From contig JAEWAF010000082.1 of the NCBI GenBank assembly GCA_023391815.1, positions 1-19,872 on the forward strand: DNA of 19,872 nucleotides, read 5' to 3'. Below the pieces are notes generated by a model. That model was not told where the DNA came from, did not search any database, and saw only the letters and a program-made list of their open reading frames with translations. The position numbers and the translations under genes are program-made. Positions within the stretch are counted from its first letter, which is position 1, and every line of letters starts with the position of its first letter. The stretch comes from Pseudomonadota bacterium (GTDB taxonomy: Bacteria > Pseudomonadota > Gammaproteobacteria > Steroidobacterales > Steroidobacteraceae). Positions 1-5,867 of the stretch are shown here, in pieces.

Positions 1-174
1 CTCCTCTTCAAACCCCCCCCCCCCGACGCAGGAACGCAATGAAGAACTGGTGCCGACGAACTGCAAATCGTAGGCGTCGGGAACGAGGTTGCTCGCCAGC
101 CGAAACGCTTCAGCCGCGCCTGCGATGTCGAGCAACACGACCTCCGGCAACAGCGCGAACAGCACCTTCCGCAT
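1..174 (-). CDS. GlxA-family transcriptional regulator, N-terminus only (cut by window edge)
   Basis: Translating the minus strand from the ATG at 174 gives MRKVLFALLPEVVLLDIAGA, followed by AEAFRLASNLVPDAYDLQFV. This is the first strand-helix-strand of the DJ-1/PfpI-like domain that opens GlxA-type AraC regulators. Members of that family carry a class I glutamine-amidotransferase-like sensor domain followed by an AraC helix-turn-helix. Only about 50 credible residues are visible. Before the left edge the frame runs into a C homopolymer (13-24), so the last codons are unreliable, and the DNA-binding half lies outside the window. The start lies 10 bases after the stop of the isochorismatase-family gene, so the two are probably co-transcribed. 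GlxA regulators often sit beside small hydrolases of that kind. The family call rests on recognition of the N-terminal pattern only. Confidence 0.72.
   Translation of the reverse strand, partial: MRKVLFALLPEVVLLDIAGAAEAFRLASNLVPDAYDLQFVGTSSSLRSCVGGGGFEEE
13..24. other. C homopolymer, probable assembly-edge artefact
   Basis: Twelve consecutive C bases interrupt an otherwise normal coding frame (GlxA-type regulator) close to the window edge. A longer G-then-C run sits at the other end of the window. The symmetry, and the loss of family-like sequence beyond the run, suggest low-quality contig ends rather than biology. Confidence 0.6.
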
Positions 175-184
175 TCGTCACACC

Positions 185-742
185 TCACATCACAACGACT
201 TCGGAGCGCTGCACTTGAGCAAAACGGCCCTGGAGCACCAGCTCGGTCCGGTCGCGAATCTCCGCCGAGGTGTAGGTGCGGCCCGATCCAGACACCATGG
301 GGAAAGTCAGCGTGGCATCCATCGCGTAGGTCACACTATAGCCGAGATCCGACGCGTGCCGCGTCGTGGTCTCACAGCACTGCTCAGTGCGAATGCCGGT
401 AACGATCAGCCGATCGATGCCGTTGTTGCGTAACCAGTAGTCGAGACTCTTGCCATTCGTAGTAGTAGCGAACATCGCCGAGTGCACGGCCTTGGTGAAA
501 ACTTCGGTGGGCCGGACATCGAGCTGCGGCAGGGTCTTGATCAGTCCGGAGTCGTAGGAAAACGCGTTTTCCGCGCCCACCTCATCGACATGGAACACCT
601 GCAAAACCGGCAAGCCGGCCTTATGAGCACGGTTGATGAGCTGCTGCAGGCTCTGTACGAATTGGGGCAGCTCCGCCTCGCTCCAATACGGACGACGGGT
701 GAACGACTGCTGCACATCGATGACGAGCAACGCGGACTTCAT
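185..742 (-). CDS. Isochorismatase-family cysteine hydrolase
   Basis: The 185-residue protein has the normal single-domain size of the isochorismatase-like (cysteine hydrolase) fold. The catalytic triad of the family is visible: Asp9 in LLVIDVQQSF, Lys84 in EVFTKAVHSAMF, and Cys122 in the TGIRTEQCCETTTRHA motif, where a second cysteine follows immediately. Members hydrolyse amide or vinyl-ether bonds in small cytoplasmic metabolites (nicotinamide, carbamoyl compounds, isochorismate); the substrate here cannot be read from sequence. The ATG at 742 is chosen over upstream in-frame starts because GGAGGAGG (complement of 747-754) lies just ahead of it and the core strand of the fold begins at residue 3. 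The gene lies 111 bases after the sugar-isomerase-like gene and 10 bases before the GlxA-type regulator, which may control it. Confidence 0.88.
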   Translation of the reverse strand: MKSALLVIDVQQSFTRRPYWSEAELPQFVQSLQQLINRAHKAGLPVLQVFHVDEVGAENAFSYDSGLIKTLPQLDVRPTEVFTKAVHSAMFATTTNGKSLDYWLRNNGIDRLIVTGIRTEQCCETTTRHASDLGYSVTYAMDATLTFPMVSGSGRTYTSAEIRDRTELVLQGRFAQVQRSEVVVM

Positions 743-819
743 GGCACCTCCTCCAGGACAACGTGTGCGCATGGTGCGCGCCACGGGGTCCGCGGACGAG
801 AGCGCCCGTCGACAGGCAG

Positions 820-835
820 CGGTCAAAAACGGTCA
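820..835. promoter_or_regulatory. Direct repeat TGACCG x2, one helical turn apart (possible regulator site)
   Basis: On the minus strand TGACCG occurs twice with a period of 10 bases (835-830 and 825-820), separated by a T-run. It lies about 80 bases upstream of the isochorismatase-family start, in the 111-base gap after the preceding gene. Direct half-sites on one helix face suit an AraC-type regulator such as the neighbouring GlxA-like protein. This is only an inference from spacing. Confidence 0.2.
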
Positions 836-853
836 GCGGCTTCCCGGGGCCGA

Positions 854-2095
854 TTATGACCGGTACGCCTCGCGACCCACGCCCTGGATGGGAATCCCCT
901 GCGACTTCAGCACTTGGTGCTGGAGCGCGTACATCGCCGCGGCGGCCTCGTCGATGGCTTTCACGAACGCCAGCGAGCCCTGCAGGATGGGCGCGAGCCG
1001 GGCTTTGTCCTGGATGCGGGCCGGCGGATATTCGTGCTCGACGACCAGGTACGTTTTGGCCGGATCGATCGACAACAACTCGCGCGCGGCCAGCTGATGA
1101 TCGAGCCAATCGACACTGCGGTTCTGCAGATAAGCGAGCGGATCGTGACGTGCCGTGCCCGGCAGCTCGTGCTCGCACAACACCGTTTGTTTCTTCCACG
1201 CATTGGCCTGATCGGCCGGATTCGGCGACGGCTTGCCGTCGCTCCAATCGCCTCGCTGCAGGGTCTGGCCGCCATAGCCCCAGGCCGCTACACCGCGTGA
1301 ATCGACGACCTGACCCTTGACGTGAAAGCCGCCGATCAGAAATCCATAGCCCGAATCTTTCAGATATTGAAACAGCGAGCGCGTGTCCTGCCCCATCAGA
1401 ATCGCATGCGACGGATCGTAATGAATGCGGAACTGATCGCCGACGCCGTGACGCTCACAGATCCGATGCAAGGCGATCCACGGGCCGGGCGCGTAAGCGA
1501 TGTTGTTGTGCCAGCGATCGAGCACATTCCAACCGGGCATCGGGCACTGCTCGACGCGATACGTCAGGCCGCGAGCCTTCGCTTCCTTGAGCAGCGGAAT
1601 GAACACTTCTTCGAACATGACCAGGTTCTGATCCATTTCCAGCTGCGGATTGCGACCGACGAAGCCGCACACGGCGTCCGTGCCCAACAGCACGGCGGCA
1701 TCGAACACTCGCAACATGAAGTCATGTTTCTTGCGACGTGCCGCTGGATCGGCCACCAGCATGTTGTCGAAGTAACCGAGATCGGACAGACCGACGCCGG
1801 TTTCTCGCATCGACGCGAGCACCCGAGCGGCGCGTTGCTTGTCGAACGGCTGACGTAAATCCAGCGTGTTCGCGACCGGATCGAGCATGGCCTCGGCCGG
1901 CACATCGCTTTCGGTCGGATGCAGGGCCGCCGAGAGCTGAATGTTTGGCGAGCCGATGTCACGCGCGAATTGCAGCCATTCCTCGATGGCCAGATCCGGA
2001 TCGGCATCCCGTCGATCGCGAGGCGTCAGCTCCTGCAGCGCCGCGGTCAGAATGCTGAGCTTCATGGGCTTGGGGGCAAAGGCTGTGGTGCTCAT
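854..2095 (-). CDS. Sugar phosphate isomerase/epimerase-like TIM-barrel protein
   Basis: The 413-residue protein resembles the xylose-isomerase-like TIM-barrel (AP endonuclease 2) superfamily, which isomerises or epimerises sugars and related polyols with a divalent metal. Barrel-type segments are visible: LSILTAALQEL at the N-terminus, RETGVGLSDLGYFDNML, TYRVEQCPMPGWNVL with a candidate metal-binding Glu, FRIHYDPSHAIL with Asp and His, and GFHVKGQVVDSRG. The late TYLVVEHEYPPARIQDKARL contributes another acidic cluster. It is longer than typical family members (about 270-350 residues), with an extra C-terminal region. The ATG at 2095 (MSTTAF) is preferred; MKLSIL at 2065 is an alternative and neither has a strong ribosome site. 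No signal peptide is seen. It sits 69 bases after yffB in the same direction, probably one transcription unit. The substrate is unknown. Confidence 0.75.
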   Translation of the reverse strand: MSTTAFAPKPMKLSILTAALQELTPRDRRDADPDLAIEEWLQFARDIGSPNIQLSAALHPTESDVPAEAMLDPVANTLDLRQPFDKQRAARVLASMRETGVGLSDLGYFDNMLVADPAARRKKHDFMLRVFDAAVLLGTDAVCGFVGRNPQLEMDQNLVMFEEVFIPLLKEAKARGLTYRVEQCPMPGWNVLDRWHNNIAYAPGPWIALHRICERHGVGDQFRIHYDPSHAILMGQDTRSLFQYLKDSGYGFLIGGFHVKGQVVDSRGVAAWGYGGQTLQRGDWSDGKPSPNPADQANAWKKQTVLCEHELPGTARHDPLAYLQNRSVDWLDHQLAARELLSIDPAKTYLVVEHEYPPARIQDKARLAPILQGSLAFVKAIDEAAAAMYALQHQVLKSQGIPIQGVGREAYRS

Positions 2096-2164
2096 GCCCC
2101 GAGTCTGGCAGATCCTGAAACCGTTTACATCCCGGCCTGCGCCCCGGCAGTGTCCGGGCATTGT

Positions 2165-2512
2165 TCAGTCGAAGGCGGCTTGGTAGTCGGCGGGTTTGAA
2201 GCCCACCAGGAGCTTGCCGCCCTTCTCCAGCACCGGACGCTTGATCATGGAAGGCTGTGCCAGCATCAGCGCGATGGCCTTGCGCTCGTTCAGATCGGCC
2301 TTGTCCGCGTCGGACAACTTACGAAACGTCGTGCCGGCGCGGTTCAAAACGGTTTCCCAGCCGGCCTTCTTGCACCACGCTTCGAGGTGCTCGCGGTCGA
2401 TGCCGGCGACTTTGTAGTCATGAAACACGTACTTCACACCGTGCTCGTCGAGCCAGGTGCGCGCTTTCTTCATTGTGTCGCAGGCTTTGATGCCATAGAT
2501 CGTCGTCGTCAT
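2165..2512 (-). CDS. yffB: Spx/MgsR/ArsC-family protein, YffB type
   Basis: The 115-residue thioredoxin-fold protein matches the ArsC/Spx family in length and motif order. It opens with MTTTIYGIKACDTMKKA, carrying the single nucleophile-position cysteine (Cys11) of the CDTxKKA motif that characterises YffB. It has FHDYKVAGID after the first helix and MIKRPVL (Arg92), the conserved basic motif near the C-terminus. Family members are arsenate-reductase-like, glutathione-linked reductases or RNA-polymerase-binding regulators; YffB has no firmly established substrate, so no arsenic role is claimed. Its ATG at 2512 immediately follows, in frame, the TGA of a receptor relic (2513-2593). No clear Shine-Dalgarno is visible, because that stretch is the old coding tail. 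Confidence 0.88.
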   Translation of the reverse strand: MTTTIYGIKACDTMKKARTWLDEHGVKYVFHDYKVAGIDREHLEAWCKKAGWETVLNRAGTTFRKLSDADKADLNERKAIALMLAQPSMIKRPVLEKGGKLLVGFKPADYQAAFD

Positions 2513-2593
2513 TCAGAAATTGTACTTCACGCCGAACCGGACCGTGGGCGGGTCCCGCCATTCGGGCATCCCACCCACCAAACGGTCAAGGCG
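2513..2593 (-). pseudogene. 3' relic of a TonB-dependent receptor gene
   Basis: Between the DUF885 stop and the yffB start, the minus strand reads in one frame RLDRLVGGMPEWRDPPTV and then RFGVKYNF followed by TGA. The ending, a PPTVRFGVKYNF-type last beta-strand with terminal Phe, is the hallmark C-terminus of TonB-dependent receptors. Compare the end of the intact receptor in this window, PRTIGVKFGQKF. No start codon or barrel sequence remains: the open stretch closes at a TAG at 2594-2596, and the upstream DNA belongs to the DUF885 gene in another frame (stop at 2586-2588). I infer that a receptor once preceded yffB and was deleted or replaced, leaving about 26 codons. The stretch is short, so chance resemblance cannot be fully excluded. 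Confidence 0.6.
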
Positions 2594-4385
2594 CTAGCGC
2601 CGACTGCGACGTCGCCCGGCCGGAGGACTTCTCGGCGATCCAGGCCTGGATGCGCTTGCTCACGACATCCAGCGGCAGAGCGCCACTGAGCAGCAGCTTG
2701 TCGTGGAACTCGCGGACGTTGAAATTTTCACCGAGCGCCTGCTCGGCGTCCCGACGCAGAGCGCGGAAGCGCAGCTCACCGATCTTGTACGCCAGCGCCT
2801 GGCCCGGCCAGGAGATGTAACGCTCCAGCTCGGTCTGGATGTTGTGGGGCGCGAGCGCCGAATTCTCAGTGAAGCAGCGACGTGCCTGTTCGATATCCCA
2901 CCCGAGCCAGTGAATGCCGGTGTCGGCCACGAGGCGGCAGGCCCGCCACATTTCGTAGGAATAGCGACCGAAGCGCTCGTAAGGATCGCGATAGATGCCC
3001 ATCTCCTCGCCCAGGAACTCCGAGTAGAGTCCCCAGCCTTCGACGAACGCCGTCGGGCTGGTGTTGCGACGGAAGTACGGAATGCCGCTCAGCTCCTGAG
3101 ACAACGCGATTTGCAGATGATGGCCCGGCACCGCCTCGTGCACGGTCAGCGCGGGCAGCTCGTAAAGCGGCCGCTGATCCAGGTGCGAGGTGTTGACCAT
3201 GTACCCGCCCGCCTGGCCCTGCTGCATGCTGCCGACCCAATAGCGGCCAGTGGTATAGCCGTCGGCGATGTCGGCCGGCACCGGGCGCACGCCATAAGGC
3301 AATCGCGGCAGCGTGCCGAACAGACGAGGCAACTGATCGTCGGAGCGCTTGGCGATCTCGCTGGCCTTTTCCATGAGCTCTTCCGGCGTTTTGGCATAGA
3401 AGCGCGGATCGGTGCGGAGCATCTGCAGAAAGTCCGCGAAGCTGCCCTTGAAGCCGGTTTCGGCGATGGTCTTCTCCATCAGCCCGCGAATGCGCGCCAC
3501 TTCGGACTGACCGAGTTGATGAATCTCATCCGGCGTCATTTGCGTCGTGGTCTCACGCCGCACGAAGAACCTGTATGTGCTTTCGCCATTCGGAACGGTT
3601 CGCCACGCGAGCTTCGGGCGTGCCGCGCGGAGATAGTCTTTCTCCATGAAGTCGGCGAACTTCTTTTGCGCCGGCAGGATGCGAGCGCGCACGATCGCGA
3701 GCGCCTTGGTGCGATATTCCTGTTGAGCGGCGACCGGAATGCTCGACGGCATACGCGCGAATGGCAGCAATAGCGAGCTGTCTTCGGGCCTGGTGTTCGC
3801 CTGCTTGCGCGCCACTTCGAGCACTCGATCGGCCACGATGCGCGGCTGGGTGTATTTGGTCTTGATGCCTCGCTGCAAGTTGGCGAGGTTCTGCTCGTAG
3901 AACGCCGGCGCCGCTTCGAGACGCGCGAGCCAGGCATCCGCATCCTCACGCGAGCCAATCGTCGTCGTCCGCGCCAGATAGTCGAGCAATGTATGAAAGC
4001 CGCTGTCGTTCTCGAACGGAATGCGCGGCAGATCGAATGTGAGTTGTTCCGAGTGGATCGCGACGACGCCGGTGAGCAGCTGATGATTCAACGTCGCGTC
4101 TTCGGAGAAGCCCGAAACATCGATGGCCGCGAGCCGCTCCGCGATGCTCTTCAACTGCTTCGCGATCGCCGCCTCCGTTTCCGGTCGTACGTCGGGGAGC
4201 CGTCGCAGGGCCTCGCGATCTCCTTCCTGTCCCGCGCTCACCGGATCGTCCTTACGAATCAGCTGTTCGTATTCCTCGATCAGCGCGTTCAAGCTCGACT
4301 CGGACGATTGCGCGCCGGCCAGCGAACACATCAGCAGCAGCACCACACCGCTCAGCAAGGATGCGGGACGGAAGACGAAACCCAT
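2586..4385 (-). CDS. Secreted DUF885-family metallopeptidase-like protein
   Basis: The 599-residue protein begins with a clear signal peptide: a hydrophobic stretch (about residues 9-22) ending LAGAQ, so it is probably exported. The DUF885 signature HEAVPGHH is at residues 416-423, followed by AFVEGWGLYSE around 446-456. Together these resemble the HExxH-like and downstream glutamate ligands of zinc carboxypeptidases of the M32-like clan. Length is normal for DUF885 proteins (about 550-620). A role in periplasmic peptide turnover is plausible, but the family is poorly characterised. The ATG at 4385 is supported by a GGAGAGG ribosome site. It lies 92 bases after the CNB-rhodanese gene on the same strand. 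Its 3' end overlaps the receptor relic in a different frame by a few bases, suggesting the junction formed by rearrangement. Confidence 0.85.
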   Translation of the reverse strand: MGFVFRPASLLSGVVLLLMCSLAGAQSSESSLNALIEEYEQLIRKDDPVSAGQEGDREALRRLPDVRPETEAAIAKQLKSIAERLAAIDVSGFSEDATLNHQLLTGVVAIHSEQLTFDLPRIPFENDSGFHTLLDYLARTTTIGSREDADAWLARLEAAPAFYEQNLANLQRGIKTKYTQPRIVADRVLEVARKQANTRPEDSSLLLPFARMPSSIPVAAQQEYRTKALAIVRARILPAQKKFADFMEKDYLRAARPKLAWRTVPNGESTYRFFVRRETTTQMTPDEIHQLGQSEVARIRGLMEKTIAETGFKGSFADFLQMLRTDPRFYAKTPEELMEKASEIAKRSDDQLPRLFGTLPRLPYGVRPVPADIADGYTTGRYWVGSMQQGQAGGYMVNTSHLDQRPLYELPALTVHEAVPGHHLQIALSQELSGIPYFRRNTSPTAFVEGWGLYSEFLGEEMGIYRDPYERFGRYSYEMWRACRLVADTGIHWLGWDIEQARRCFTENSALAPHNIQTELERYISWPGQALAYKIGELRFRALRRDAEQALGENFNVREFHDKLLLSGALPLDVVSKRIQAWIAEKSSGRATSQSALAP

Positions 4386-4477
4386 GAGGCCCTCTCCATA
4401 GCGTTGGAAGGCGGCATCTTGGGCCGCCGGCTCCTGAAATTAAAGAGCCAGGGCGATGTATACCGGGACGGTTTCGG

Positions 4478-5554
4478 TCAGCGCGGCGCGGCCAGCTCGG
4501 TCGAGCCCAGACCACCGCGCAGGACGCTGGCGTGGAAGCCGCGTTCCGCGAGGATGTAGGCGCATGCCGAACTGCGGCGACCGGTATCGCAACAGACGAT
4601 GTAGTGACGGCTGCGATCCAGCGCCTTCATCTTCAGGCGCAGCGAGTGCAATGGAATGTTGATCGCGCCCTCGGCCCGATAGTGCTCGAACTCCGACGGC
4701 AGGCGCACGTCGATCCACTGTCCCTCTTCCTTGGCGACGATGCGCTTGGCGTGCTCGTAATCGACCCATTCCAGCAACGGCTCGTGCAGCAGCTTGCGGA
4801 AATCGTCCTTCGCCAGGCGCATCAGCACGCCGTCGGTCACCATGGTCACGGTGGCGTTGCGCTTCACGTCGGAGATCAGCGCTTCCTCGCCGAAGGTCTC
4901 GCCCATCTTGAGCTCGGCGAGCCGCACGCCTTCCTTGTTGAGCGGGGTCTCGCGCGCGACCTGACAAATGCCTTTGACGACGACATAGAAATAATCGCCC
5001 ACGTCGCCTTGCTTGATCACGACCTCGCCGGCGCGGCAATCGATCCGCTGCAGCCGCATGAACACGGCCTGGATGTTGGCCGGCGGAATCTTGTGAAACG
5101 CCTTGGTTTGCAACAGCGCGGTCATCCAGTCGTCCGGGCCGGGCGAGCTCTCGTCCAGGCCGTTCAATTCCAGCACCTTGTAGGCGCCGGTCTGGTCGAG
5201 CGTGACCGCGACGTCGAGGAATTCGCTGTCGACCTGGAAATATTCGATGCGGTCGGAAGTCACCACCGCCGAATACGGCCGTGGCAGCTGATGGGCCAGG
5301 GGGCTTTTGGATTTGGGCGTGCCGCTCTTCACCGTGCCGACCACTTCGCCCTCGGCGAGCAGATCGATCGCGCCGCTGATCAAATAGAAAGTCTGCTTTT
5401 CTTCGTCGCCTTCGGTGAACAGCAGGCGGCCCTTGGGCGCCTGGCGCCGCGTGATCTTCCGGGCGAACATGGCCACGCTTTCCGGCTTCATGCCATCGAA
5501 CGGAGCGAAACTCCGCAGCAGGGCCAGCTCTTTGGGATTCCCGGTTAGGTCCAT
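4478..5554 (-). CDS. Double cyclic-nucleotide-binding domain protein fused to rhodanese
   Basis: This 358-residue cytoplasmic protein has three domains. CNB 1 (about 12-130) keeps the beta-roll but lacks a recognisable phosphate-binding cassette. CNB 2 (about 148-255) has the cassette GETFGEEALISDVKRNATV with Glu223 and Arg232 in the positions that bind the cyclic phosphate, so it probably binds cAMP or cGMP. A C-terminal rhodanese domain (about 265-352) carries the active-site loop CDTGRRS (Cys322), implying a persulfide-forming cysteine. There is no DNA-binding domain, so it is not a CRP-type regulator. I infer a nucleotide-gated sulfurtransferase or sensor. ATG 5554 is used; TTG 5560 in frame is possible. 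The ribosome site is weak. It is divergent from the DUF6600 gene and upstream of DUF885. Confidence 0.88.
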   Translation of the reverse strand: MDLTGNPKELALLRSFAPFDGMKPESVAMFARKITRRQAPKGRLLFTEGDEEKQTFYLISGAIDLLAEGEVVGTVKSGTPKSKSPLAHQLPRPYSAVVTSDRIEYFQVDSEFLDVAVTLDQTGAYKVLELNGLDESSPGPDDWMTALLQTKAFHKIPPANIQAVFMRLQRIDCRAGEVVIKQGDVGDYFYVVVKGICQVARETPLNKEGVRLAELKMGETFGEEALISDVKRNATVTMVTDGVLMRLAKDDFRKLLHEPLLEWVDYEHAKRIVAKEEGQWIDVRLPSEFEHYRAEGAINIPLHSLRLKMKALDRSRHYIVCCDTGRRSSACAYILAERGFHASVLRGGLGSTELAAPR

Positions 5555-5867
5555 GGCCAAGATCTTGTTATTAGACCCGAGGCAGTATTAGGCAGGCGCC
5601 TGAGGTAATCCGCGATGTATCTCTCACAACTGCATCCGGCAGCACCTCCCGCCGCGTCTTGCGCTAGAGCCGGGCATGCTGGTCGGCGCGGGCCGAACGT
5701 CAACATTCTGTCGCCATCGCGCGACCCGGCCCGAGCTTCTCGTTGAGCTTAATTACTTGTTTTTGCGGGCGAGCGGGCACCACTAAGCAGCGCATTCCGT
5801 CGTTCACCTTGAGTTCACCCCCGGGAACGGATCATGCTCACAACCGTTCTAAACGGGGGTGGGCAAG
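5555..5867. promoter_or_regulatory. Divergent intergenic region with palindrome and 5' leader hairpin
   Basis: These 313 bases separate the divergent CNB-rhodanese and DUF6600 genes and should hold both promoters. Visible structure: a perfect 10-base palindrome CAGGCGCCTG at 5593-5602, about 40 bases upstream of the CNB-rhodanese start; an AT-rich tract around 5748-5764; and a nested hairpin at 5816-5861 before the DUF6600 start. No convincing -35/-10 pair, tRNA or small ORF was seen. Confidence 0.5.
5816..5861 (+). promoter_or_regulatory. Predicted leader hairpin covering the DUF6600 ribosome binding site
   Basis: CACCCCCG (5816-5823) is perfectly complementary to CGGGGGTG (5854-5861). Inside it GAACGG (5825-5830) pairs with CCGTTC (5844-5849), leaving a 13-base loop and small bulges. 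The right outer arm is the GGGGGTG purine run that serves as the Shine-Dalgarno for the ATG at 5868. When folded, the ribosome site would be paired. This could be a translational switch, provided transcription begins upstream of 5816. Confidence 0.45.

Noticed and set aside
2703..3773. 356-codon open frame antisense to DUF885
   Set aside because: Shadow frame; the HEAVPGHH motif and signal peptide are on the other strand.
4428..4455. GGCTC/GAGCC inverted repeat between the CNB-rhodanese and DUF885 genes
   Set aside because: A 5-bp stem with a long loop is expected by chance in GC-rich DNA.
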